Positions 12,701 to 24,775 of a stretch of DNA of 64,000 nucleotides are shown one piece after another (position 1 is the first letter of the stretch; each line of letters opens with the position of its first letter). The DNA comes from Cercis canadensis (taxonomy: Eukaryota > Streptophyta > Magnoliopsida > Fabales > Fabaceae), in contig QAOA01005944.1 in assembly GCA_003255065.1 (NCBI GenBank), positions 372,001 to 436,000 on the forward strand, given 5' to 3'. The notes beneath the pieces are model-generated. The model saw nothing but the letters and a program-made list of their open reading frames with translations. It did not search any database and was not told the DNA's origin. A program made the position numbers and the translations under genes.

Positions 12701-15700
12701 CTGACCTTGATAAGGAACGCTTGTATGAGTTCCTAGCAGGTCTGCATAAGGATTTGGATGAGGTTCGTGGCAGAATCTTAGGGAGAAGACCTCTGCCAGC
12801 CATTGGAGAGGCATTTGCTGAGGTTAGGCGTGAAGAAAACAGAAGAAGGGTGATGTTAGGAGACAAGGATCCTAAAACTGGCCAAATAGAGGGTTCTGCC
12901 CTTTACACCAGAGGTTTTTCAGAGTCTAAATTCAAGATAGACAATGAAAACAAACAGAAAAAATATGGAGAAAGACCTGTATGCAGCCACTGCAAGAAGA
13001 CTGGACATACCCGAGACGCTTGTTTCCAACTCCATGATGTTCCACCAGGTTGGAAGCCAAGGAACAAGAGAGAAGGGAAAGCTCATCAAGTTACCTATGA
13101 AGAATCCAGTGAAGAGGATGTTGCTAATGTTTAGTTAACAAAGTCGCAGTTGGAGGTTCTACAACAGCTCCTTGGCCATTCCTCATCTCCTATGTGCACC
13201 TTAGCTCTAAAAGGTACTGCTAATTCTGTTTCTACCCTTGACATAGAACAATCAGCTCCTTGGATATTTGATTCAGGAGCCTCAGATCATATGACAGGTA
13301 ACTCATCTCTATTTTCTGCTTATACCCCTTGCAAACATGATTTTCGGGTAAGAGTAACAGATGGTACCAGATCACCTGTTGCTGGTTTTGGGACAATTAA
13401 ATTGACTGATAATCTTGTCCTCAAATCTGTTCTGCATGTCCCAAACCTGTCTTGTAACCTAATATCCATTAGCAAACTGACTAGGGACGCTAAATGCCGT
13501 GTTAATTTCACCTCTAATTGCTGTGTTATACAGGAGCAGATCTCGGGGAAGATGATTGGCAGTGCTAGTATGGCTGATGGACTCTACTTTTGGAACAAGC
13601 ATGCTTCTTTGAATAAACAAGCATTGACCGTCAATGTGTCCAATGTCTCTAATTCTAGTCAAATTATGATGTGGCATCGTAGGTTAGGTCACCCCAACTT
13701 CTTGTATCTCAAAAGTTTGTTTCCAAACTTATTTATTAATGAGAATCCTAGTTCTTTTTCTTGTGAGATTTGTCAATTAGCAAAAAATACCCGAGCATCC
13801 TATGCTGCAAAACCCTACATTGCTTCTCGCCCATTTGCACTCATTCATAGTGATATTTGGGGAGCCTCCCGAGTTAAAAATATTTCAGGTGCTAGGTGGT
13901 TTATCACCTTTATAGATGATCACACACGGGTATGCTGGGTATATCTCCTAAGGGAAAAATCTGAAGCCTCTCACACCTTCAAAAACTTCCACTCTATGGT
14001 CCAAAATCAGTTCCACACCAATATTCAAACCTTAAGGACTGATAATGGCAGGGAGTATTTTAATTCTGTCTTAGGGGAATATCTTACATCCCATGGTATA
14101 ATTCATGAGAGTTCTTGTGCCCATACCCCCCAACAAAATGGGATTTCTGAGAGAAAAAACCGCCACCTCCTAGAAGTCACTAGGTCCCTTATGTTTACCA
14201 TGAATGTACCAAACTATCTATGGGGAGAGGCAGTTTTAACTGCAGCCTATCTCATAAACCGAATGCCATCCAAAGTTCTTAACCTTCATACACCACTCTC
14301 GGTTTTCCAAAAGAACTTTCCTCACTATAGGTTTTCCTCTCTAACTCCAAAAATATTTGGGTGTAAGGCCTTTGTTCACTCTCATTTTCCCGGACTGTCT
14401 AAACTTGATCCTAGGGCACATAGGTGTGTGTTTGTTGGGTACTCACCTACTCAAAAGGGATATAAATGCTATTCTCCCACTCTCAAACGCCTATTTGTGT
14501 CCAAAGATGTCTCCTTTTTTGAAACTGACCCTTACTTTCCCCCCTCTCAACTTCAGGGGGAGAATATAGGTGAAGTTGAGTGTAGGGAAATCAATTTTGA
14601 ACCTGAATCTACACCTACTGATCCTGTACAGACAGAACTGAAATCTGGACCTATAACCCTGCATTCTGACCCTACACCCTTACCTATCTCATACCCAAGT
14701 GTGGATCCCATGCCTCCTAAAAATAGTCAACCAGAACCTGAACCTGTGACAATACCAGAACCAGAACCTGAACCTGTGACAATACCAGAAACTGAACAAC
14801 CAAAAATGCTTGTTTATTCAAGAAGGAATCCTTCTTCAAAGGGAGATAAGTTAGACAAACAGCAAGGCCAAGAATCTAAGCCAAATATCTGCTCCAACAG
14901 CACTAAGAGTCCTGCCAAACCAGCTCAGAACCATACAGACCACAACATAACCTTGAACACTTCCCAATTGCCATTAGAAAAGGGGTAAGAACATGTACAA
15001 AACATCCTATCTCTAAATTTGTTTCATTGGAAAATTTATCCCCTGGATTTCGTGCCTTTTCTGCTCATATTTCCAAAATAGAAATTCCTAAAAATATAGA
15101 TGAGGCCCTTTCCAAACAAGAATGGAAGAAAGCTGTCTTAGAGGAGATGAATGCCCTTGAAAAAAATGGCACATGGGAGCTCAAGAACCTACCTACGGGG
15201 AAGAAAACAGTTGGCTGTAAATGGGTGTTCACCATTAAATACAAAAGTGATGGAAGCATAGACAGGTACAAAGCAAGGTTGGTTGCTAAGGGTTTTACTC
15301 AAACCTATGGGATAGACTATCAAGAAACGTTTGCACCTGTGGCCAAACTGAACACAATAAGAGTTCTGTTGTCCTTGGCTGCAAATTCAGATTGGCCACT
15401 CCACCAACTAGATGTGAAGAACGCTGATAGAACACCAATCTTGAAAATTAAATGATAAACACACAGAAATTACAGCAAGCTGTCCCAGAGTTTTACAACT
15501 CCTACAGAGAAGGTTCTCTGTTCACAACATCAGAAAAATAACTACCATAATAATCCCCACTAGGGAATACATCTTTTATTTCTAATACACACTCCTACTC
15601 CTACTAATGGTAACTGCCTACTGATGGTAACTGCCACTTAATGGCAGTTACACTATCACAGATCAGCCACTATCACCTAGTGCCACACGCCCCCTTCCTT

Positions 15701-18700
15701 TCTTTCTTTCATAAACTTTCCAAATAGGTGGCCTGTTTGGAATATGGGCTAAAGGCTCCAAACCCTCATTCCTATCATCTGCTCCCCCTGGAAGATCAGC
15801 CTTGTCCTCAAGGCTGAGAGTAGGAAATTGGCTTTTGAGGGTGAGCTCTTCCTCCCATGTTGCATCTTCACGGGTCATCCCTTTCCACTGGATTAAGTGC
15901 TGAACAATTTTTCGGCCCTGCTATTCTATTGTTCTAGTAGCCAAAACCTGCTCTGGCTGTACAGCATCCTTTGGATTGAGTTCAAAATGAGCTGGCAGTT
16001 CTGGTTCTGCTGTATAAGTCCCCATAGCCCGCTTAAGAAGAGAAATATGAAAAATAGGATGAACTCTTGCGGTGGGTGGCAACTGCAGCTTGTAAGAAAC
16101 TGGTCCATACTTTTGAATGATTTTGAAAGGGCCATAGAACCGTGGGGCTAATTTCTGATTAATACGAGCTGCAATAGAATGCTGTCTATGTGGTCTAAGT
16201 TTAAGGAAAACCCAATCTCCAACTTGAAACTCTTGATTCTTCCTCTTCTTATCTGCATAGTACTTCATTTGCTCTTGTGCCTTGGTCAAATGATACTTGA
16301 GCTGTGTAAGCGCTTCATCCCTATCCTTTAATTCCCTTACTATTGCATCTGCCTTAGTTTCCCCTTCAATAAACCTCACTACTGTTGGAGGTTTCCTTCC
16401 ATACACCACTTGAAATGGTGAAGTACCAAGGGATGCATGAAATGTGGTATTATACCACAATTCAGCCCATGACAGCCAATGAGACCATGTTTTGGGCTGT
16501 TCTGAGGCAAAGCATCTCAAATAGGCTTCCAAACACCGATTCATCACTTCTGTTTGTCCATCTGTTTCCGGATGATAAGATGAAGACATCTTTAGCATCG
16601 TGCCTTGGAGCTTGAATAGTTCCTGCCAAAAGACACTTACAAACAAAGGATCACGGTCACTTAAAAGAGATTTAGGGATACCGTGAAGCCTTACTATCTC
16701 TTGTGCAAATAGTGCAGCTACTGCTTTTGCTGTATATGGGTGCTTGAGAGGGATGAAGTGAGCATATTTAGACAACCGATCTACCACCACCAAGATTGCT
16801 GCATATCCCTTAGACTTTGGTAGGCCAGTGATAAAGTCTAAGGAAATGTCTTCCCATCTTTGAGAGGGAATGGGTAATGGCTGCTAAAGACCACTAGAAG
16901 AGGCTGCCAAATATTTCTGCCGTTGACACACATCACAAGCTCGGACATATTCCATGACTATGTGCTTCATTCCTTCCCAAAACAAATTTCCAGCAATCCT
17001 CCTATACGTCCTCAAGTAACCTGAATGACCACCAATTGGGGAAGAATGAAATTTCTGTAGTAATGTAGGAATGATGGGAGAGTTTGGCGGAATTACCAGC
17101 CGGTTTTATACAGCAGCACCCTATTATGCAACGAATAGCCTGGTTTAGCATTAGGATCTTTTTGCAGTTCAGAAATGATCTTCTGCAAGTTTGGATTGCT
17201 ATGCACCTCCTCATGAATTGCCTTCTCGTGTACCCAACCCGGCGTAGATACTGCTGCCTTTAGTTCCCCTTCCTCATTAACTTTAGATAAAGCATCTGCT
17301 GCCCTATTTTCCCTTCCCAGCTTATACGCTATATCAAAATGAAATCCCAACAGCTTAGCCATCCAACATTGTTGGTCAGCAGTAGTGATGTGCTGCTCCA
17401 ACAAATGTTTTAGGCTTTTTTGATCCGTATGGACTAGAAATTTCCTCCCAAGTAAGTAGTGCCGCCAATGGTGAATAGCCAATACCAATGCCATGAGCTC
17501 TTTCTCATAGACAGACTTGTTCAAATTGCTGCCAGAAAGTGCTTTACTAAAATATGCAATTGGTCTTTTTTGCTGCATAAGTACTGCCCATATACCTATA
17601 CCACTTGCATCGCATTCCACTTCAAATGGAATAGTAAAATTGGGATAAGCCAACACTGGTGCAGTAGTAATGGCTGTTTTAATGTAGTGAANGTACCCAA
17701 CCCGGCGTAGATACTGCTGCCTTTAGTTCCCCTTCCTCATTAACTTTAGATAAAGCATCTGCTGCCCTATTTTCCCTTCCCGGCTTATACGCTATATCAA
17801 AATGAAATCCCAACAGCTTGGCCATCCAACATTGTTGGTCAGCAGTAGTGATGCGCTGCTCCAACAAATGTTTTAGGCTTTTTTGATCCGTATGGACTAG
17901 AAATTTCCTCCCAAGTAAGTAGTGCCGCCAATGGTGAATAGCCAATACCAATGCCATGAGCTCTTTCTCATAGACAGACTTGTTCAAATTGCTGCCAGAA
18001 AGTGCTTTACTAAAATATGCAATTGGTCTTTTTTGCTGCATAAGTACTGCCCATATACCTATACCACTTGCATCGCATTCCACTTCAAATGGAATAGTAA
18101 AATTGGGATAAGCCAACACTGGTGCAGTAGTAATGGCTGTTTTAATGTAGTGAAAGCCTCAATTGCTTGACTATTCCAATGGAAATTGTCCTTCTTTGTC
18201 AATTCAGTTAATGGTCTAGCCAATTTGCCATAATTGAAAATAAATTTTCTATAGTATCCCGTTAGACCCAAAAATCCCCGTACTCCTTTTACATTCTTTG
18301 GGACTGGCCATTCCAAAACACTGCACACTTTCTCCAGGTCTACTGCCACCCCTTGACTAGAAATCACATGTCCCAAATATTCCACCTGTGTTCTCCCAAA
18401 GCTGCACTTCTTCTTATTAGCAACAAACTGATGATCTTTCAATACTTGTAACACTTGTGATAGGTGCTGCAAGTGAGAGGACCAATCCGCACTATAGACC
18501 AACACATCATCGAAAAACACCAATACAAACTTTCTCAAATAAGGCTTAAAAATATAATTCATCACTGACTGAAAAGTTGCGGGTGCATTTGTTAACCCAA
18601 AGGGCATTACTAAGAACTCATAATGCCCTTCATGAGTTCTAAACGCTGTCTTGTGAATATCTTCTTCTTTAACTCGAATCTGGTGATAACCGGACTTAAG

Positions 18701-21700
18701 ATCAAGTTTAGAAAAATATCCAGCACCATAAAGCTCATCAATTAATTCATCTATTACAGGAATTAGGTATTTATCTTGTATCGTCACCTTGTTTAGGGCT
18801 CAATAATCTATGCACATTCTCCATGATGAATCCTTCTTCTTCACTAGTATGACTGGGCTAGAGAATGCACTAGAGCTAGGCCGAATGATACCTTGTTGGA
18901 GCATCGCCTTCACTTGCTGCTCTATCTCATTTTTGTGATGATGAGGGTACCTATAAGGGCGTACACTCACTGGTCCTGCTCCATTTTGCAAGGTAATAGC
19001 ATGCACAACATCCCTTTGAGGAGGCAAGCCTTGTAATTCCTCAAATACCACTACATACTTCTCTAATAGTTGATTCAACTGCTGCTGTTGGTCATCTGCT
19101 AGCTGTTGTTTTCCTTCNACGAAAAATGGTGACTGCTGATAATGATGTTTGGGATGAATATATCAAGGTATGGAAAAATATTCTAAGTAACTTCAACCTT
19201 AGAAATTGGTTTTGATAAATTTTCTTTTGCATTATATTCACAGGTAAATCCGAGTGCACGATCATACAGAATAAAAAGCATTCCCTATTTTAGTGATTTG
19301 TGTAAAATTTATGGACATGCGGTGACTGAAGAAAAAGGTAGCCTTTTTTGTACTTTGTGACTGTTTGTAAAGATTTAGCTATGCCATGCTTGATGCTTAG
19401 AAGGTCTAAATTTATGTTTCAATATCTGTTGATTCTGAAAATTCAGGTGACACGAATATGGCGCCAAAAGGATCATCTGATTCAGATGAAAATGGAACAA
19501 TCACAGCTACACAAACTAAGGATGTCAGTGAAGGTGTTGATGAAGACTGTGCACTCTCTACATCAGATTAGGATTGTCAAGGTTTATTATTTTGTGAATG
19601 TAATAGGCTCTGTCGTGTATTTTAATCCTTCCCTCAGCAGGCAAACCGGGAAAACCGACCGAACCGAACCAATTCGGTTTGACTCGGTTTCATTCAAAAA
19701 ATTCTAAAAAACCGAACCGAACCGAACCGAATTTTTCCGGTCCGATTTTGGTCGGTTTGGGGTGTAAACCGGACCGAACCGAACCGATTACACCCCTAAA
19801 AGCCATAGACATCTCCTTCCAGTCCATAAGGACTTTCCCCAATGTTTCCAACCAAGCAATTCCCAATATTATATCTACCCCTCCAAGGTCTAACACATAA
19901 GCATCCATTTTGACATCAATTCCCTCCAATTTCACCAACAATCCAGCACATTTTCCCTTAGTTTCTACCCTATGCCCATCACCTAAACGTACTCCCAACT
20001 TCTTTGTATTATCTGCCTTTAACCCTAAGGCTGATGTAGTGTGCGGGTCAATGAAGTTGTGACTAGCACCACTATCCACCAAAACCACCATTGGTACCCC
20101 ATTTAGTCTCCCCTCTAATCTCATTGTCTTAATTTCTGTCAACACATTGCTGTTCATCCCAAACAAGCCTAGAGCATTGCACTCTAAGGCTTGCTCTTCA
20201 TTTTCCGCATCCACCTCAATGGCAACAACTTCTCCTTCTTCATTCAGCACTTCATTATCACTCAACACTACTAACCTCAACTGTTTTTCTGTACATTGGT
20301 GCAATGGGTGGTATTTCTCTCCACATCTAAAGCACAAACCCTTACTTTTTCTCTCCATCAGCTCTTGATAAGAAATATGCCTTAGCCCTTTGTTCTTTTC
20401 TGAATTACTTCGCTGATCCCCTTCATTTCTACGAGCAGCCATTGAAGAAGAAACCCCTCGTGAATATGCTGAATTAGTTCCTCCTTGGCCCATTGAACTT
20501 CGGGTTTGATTCCCACTTACACCAGGCGAGATTCTACTAACAGCAACTGCTGAATTAGGCCCCCAATTCCTAGCTATAGGTGTCCATTTAGAACCCCTAT
20601 TAGCAGTACTAGGAGCTGCACTCTTCAACCTCCATGGGTACAGATTTGACCCAACATTAAGCANNNNNNNNNNNNNNNNNNNNNNNNNNNNNNNNNNNNN
20701 NNNNNNNNNNNNNNNNNNNNNNNNNNNNNNNNNNNNNNNNNNNNNNNNNNNNNNNNNNNNNNNNNNNNNNNNNNNNNNNNNNNNNNNNNNNNNNNNNNNN
20801 NNNNNNNNNNNNNNNNNNNNNNNNNNNNNNNNNNNNNNNNNNNNNNNNNNNNNNNNNNNNNNNNNNNNNNNNNNNNNNNNNNNNNNNNNNNNNNNNNNNN
20901 NNNNNNNNGTTCCTCCTTGGCCCATTGAACTTCGGGTTTGATTCCCACTTACACCAGGCGAGATTCTACTAACAGCAGCTGCTGAATTAGGCCCCCAATT
21001 CCTAGCTATAGGTGTCCATTTAGAACCCCTATTAGCAGTACTAGGAGCTGCACTCTTCAACCTCCATGGGTACAGATTTGACCCAACATTAAGCACTGCC
21101 TGTTCAGCCTCTATAGCACGGGCCAACTCCATAGCATGTAAGCGTGCGTTTGGTTTAAAGGTGTGAACCCTTTGCTTGATTTCTGGCTGCAAACCCCCCA
21201 AAAAGTACCCCAAATATTGCTCCTCTGGTAATCTGCCCACTTGGGAGGATAGGAACTCAAAAACTTCAACATATTCCTCTACACTGCCTTCTTGCTTCAA
21301 TTCAGACAATTCTTGGAAAGGATTCTCATACTGTCTTCCACCAAAACGTACCACTAAGGCCCTCTTCAATTTCTCCCATGTTAACTCTTCTTCTGTCTCT
21401 CTTAATAGGTTGAACCAATGGATGGTTGAACCTTCCATACTTAACTTAGCCAATTTGACCTTGACTTCTTCTGAGGTGTTTTGAACCTCAAAACAAGTCT
21501 CAGCCCTTGTGATCCACCTCATTGGATCATCACCATTGAAGGGTGGCAACTCCACCTTCTTTACTGCCATGCGATATTCATCCAAGCCTCCTTGGTGTGC
21601 TTCTGCTGTTTTCTCCAAAGCACTATTATTTCTTCGGCTAGAACTGCTTTCCTCACCCTCCATACCTTTTCCCATCATCTTCTGCATCTTTGTTAAGATC

Positions 21701-24700
21701 CTCTCAGTATTTGCTTCCAAACGGCCAAGTTTATCCTCTACTCGCATCACTCTTCCTTCCAAGTTCTCTAGGTTGCCTCCAATCCCTTCCATTTTCCCTT
21801 CCAAGGCTTCCACTCTCTCCGAAACCTTGGCCATCTTCCCTCTTGCTTCGCTGGTCCACAGAATTGGTTCCCCTCCTCAAGGATCCAGCAGGTCGGATTA
21901 AATTGATAGAACACCAATCTTGAAAATTAAATGATAAACACACAGAAATTACAGCAAGCTGTCCCAGAGTTTTACAACTCCTACAGAGAAGGTTCTCTGT
22001 TCACAACATCAGAAAAATAACTACCATAATAATCCCCATTAGGGAATACATCTTTTATTTCTAATACACACTCCTACTCCTACTAATGGTAACTACCTAC
22101 TGATGGTAACTGCCACTTAATGGCAGTTACACTATCACAGATCAGCCACTATCACCTAGTGCCACACGCCCCCTTCCTTTCTTTCCTTCATAAACTTTCC
22201 AAATAGGTGGCCCTGTTTGGAATATGGGCTAAAGGCTCCAAACCCCCATTCCTATCAAACGCCTTTCTCAATGGAAGGCTAAATGAAGAAGTTTACATGG
22301 ACATACCACCTGGTTTCGAGGGGCAGAAAGGAAAGGTGTGCAGATTAAAAAGGGCTCTCTATGGGCTGAAACAGTCTCCTAGAGCATGGTTCAAAAGGCT
22401 GACCTAAGTTGTGAAGAAAAGAGGGTACAATCAGGGCCAAACAGATCACACTATGTTTTTCAGACACTCAATAGACGGAAAAATCACCATCCTCATTGTC
22501 TATGTGGATGACATGGTTATAACCGGTAATGATTTAGGAGAAATTCAACTCTTGAAGAGATATCTCAGCACAGCATTTGAGCTAAAAGACCTAGGACCCC
22601 TAAAATATTTCCTAGGAATGGAGGTAGCTCGAAGTCACATCGGTATTTCCATATCACAGAAAAAATATGTGCTGGATCTATTACAAGAAACTAGTATGTT
22701 GGGCTGTAAACCAGCTGATACACCTATGGAGCCTAATAAAAAACTAGGTGATGAGGATGTAGGCAGTGACATAGACAAGGGAAGGTACCAGCGCCTTGTT
22801 GGTAGATTAATTTACCTCTCTCACACAAGGCCTGATATTGCATTCCCTGTAAGTGTAGTGAGCCAATTCATGCACTCTCCTAAAGAAGGGCACTTGGAGG
22901 CAGTCTACAGAATTTTGAGATATTTGAAAGGGACTCCTGGAAAGGGTCTATTTTTTAGAAGGGGAGGTCCAAGATGTGTTGAAATCTTCACTGATGCAGA
23001 TTGGGCAGGTTCTGTCATTGATAGGCGCTCAACCTCAGGGTATTGCACTTACATGTAGGGCAACCTTGTAACTTAGAGAAGCAAGAAACAATTTGTGGTT
23101 GCTCAAAGTACTGCTGAGGCTGAATATAGGGCCTTGGCTCATGGTGTATGTGAAGGTATTTGGCTAAAACGCATGTTAAGAGAGCTTCGGGTTCCTAGTT
23201 ATATGCCTATAAAGCTCTACTGTGACAACAAAGCTGCTGTGAGTATTGCTCACAATCCTGTCCATCATGATAGAACTAAGCATGTGGAGATAGACAGACA
23301 CTTCATCAAAGAAAAGATAGACAATGGTACTATTAATCTACGGTACCTGCCCACAGCACAACAAGTTGCAGATGTGCTTACCAAGAGTCTTACTAAACCT
23401 CGGTTTAATGCACTAACAAGCAAGCTGGGCATGATTAATATCTATGCCTCAGCTTGAGGGGGAGTGTTGGAATCCCGGAAGTTATGGGATTGAATCAGGA
23501 TTGACAATTAAGGAGAATGATTGACTTTCCGTATATAGCTCATTTAATAGGATAGCTGTAAATCCCTTAGATTAAGCTGTATTTATTTGTAATTTCCTAG
23601 ATTAGGCTATTTCTGATTTNTTTGAGGGATTGATTGGTTGTATCAAATCCCTATAAATTCACAGCTCCTTCACCATTTAGGTAAGGAAGCCAATACAGAA
23701 TTTCTACATATTTTGTGGTTAAACTATCAGTTTTTCTTTATCAGATAGCTTCAAATGGAAAGGCCAGAACCAGCGGCACCACAGAAGAAAATAGCATGGA
23801 ATGAACATTCACCAGTTCAAATTACCTCTGAAACAAGGGACGTTCAGCTATATTCAAGAATGAGATAAGCCTGTCTGTCAAACTCATTGCACCACGTATA
23901 CCACCCCATAGCAAAGCAATCTTTCCAACTAGCCTCAACAAACCACCTCTTTGTCCTAAATTGGCCAGCATTGCAACCAGTCTGTTCAAGCAAGAAAATT
24001 ATTCAAATTAGCAGACCGAGAAAAACCAGTAAAGCTGTTGCATTTCAGTAAACTGTGTTCCGACCTGTCTTGATCCACTTCACCACCTTCTTTAGTAGGT
24101 ACAACTGGACTAGCAACAGACATGGCTTTCTCAGCAAGGCTTGTGACTACATTATTCTGGTGCTTTTCAGAGACTACCTCCTCAAGCTTGTGAGATTCTT
24201 TTTGATGGTTATCTTTCATTTTCAAAGATGAGGAAGAGTTTTCATCAGTTCCATTGCCTTTGTGTGGATCCTGGAACAAAGCAATTACAGTATAAAACTC
24301 AGCTGACTCAGTCCAAATGCAACCAGAAGTTTAATACTGTAATAAACTAGCATCCATCTCCCTGTCTCTCACCACCTTCTGTTCTCTTCTCTTTTGTTGT
24401 GTAGATGTAAGTTAAGTGATTCCAATCTAAACTAATTGACGTTGATTCTTTCAAGTTTTCATGATTGATTGGAGAAAAAAATAATACATGAGAACAATTT
24501 TAGACAAAAGGAAATGGAACATAAAAGAGAGAGGTAACAAGAGACACACTAAATAATCAGAGAGTCAAGAAATATCAGTAGAAAGACCAATGGATGGTTA
24601 AGAGAAGAGTACACCTAATATACCTTCTCATAAATTTGATCCAAGAATAATCAGAGAGTCGAGAAATATCAGTAGAAAGACCAATGGATGGTTAAGAGAA

Positions 24701-24741
24701 GAGTACACCTAATATACCTTCTCAGAAATTTGATCGAAGCG

Positions 24742-24775
<34 letters not shown>

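Larger units (their letters stand above)
15425..22257 (-). mobile_element. Ty3/Gypsy LTR retrotransposon nested in the Copia reverse transcriptase
   Basis: Termini are TGATAG...CTATCA, and the target duplication AACGC is present at 15420-15424 and 22258-22262. The order on the minus strand is gag, protease, reverse transcriptase, RNase H, integrase, then a chromodomain-like tail (IQWKG...DATWEE), which points to a chromovirus-type Gypsy. A purine-rich tract abuts the 3' LTR (15778-15795, read on the minus strand). Several stops and frameshifts, a hAT-like insertion, a 462-bp duplication around an N and a 245-N gap interrupt it. The LTRs differ by only four substitutions and one 1-bp indel by eye. 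It inserted after the Copia element, in opposite orientation. Confidence 0.95.
11909..23708 (+). mobile_element. Ty1/Copia LTR retrotransposon inserted in intron 8 (contains a nested Gypsy element)
   Basis: Both LTRs start TGTTGG and end CTACA. The element is bracketed by the 5-bp target duplication TATTT (11904-11908 and 23709-23713). The primer binding site TGGTATCAGAGC (initiator Met-tRNA type) follows the 5' LTR at 12140, and a G-rich polypurine tract precedes the 3' LTR at about 23455-23464. Domain order is gag, protease, integrase, reverse transcriptase, RNase H, which defines Copia. Without the Gypsy insertion (15425-22257) the element would be about 5 kb, a normal length. It is antisense to the host gene. 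The frame is broken by internal stops, a frameshift and the nested insertion, so it is not autonomous. By eye the LTRs differ by about three substitutions plus a 12-bp indel, which suggests a fairly young insertion. Confidence 0.95.

Noticed and set aside
17093..18154. Biological tandem duplication of the RNase H domain
   Set aside because: Copies are separated by an N and have exact matching ends, as expected for unmerged contig ends.
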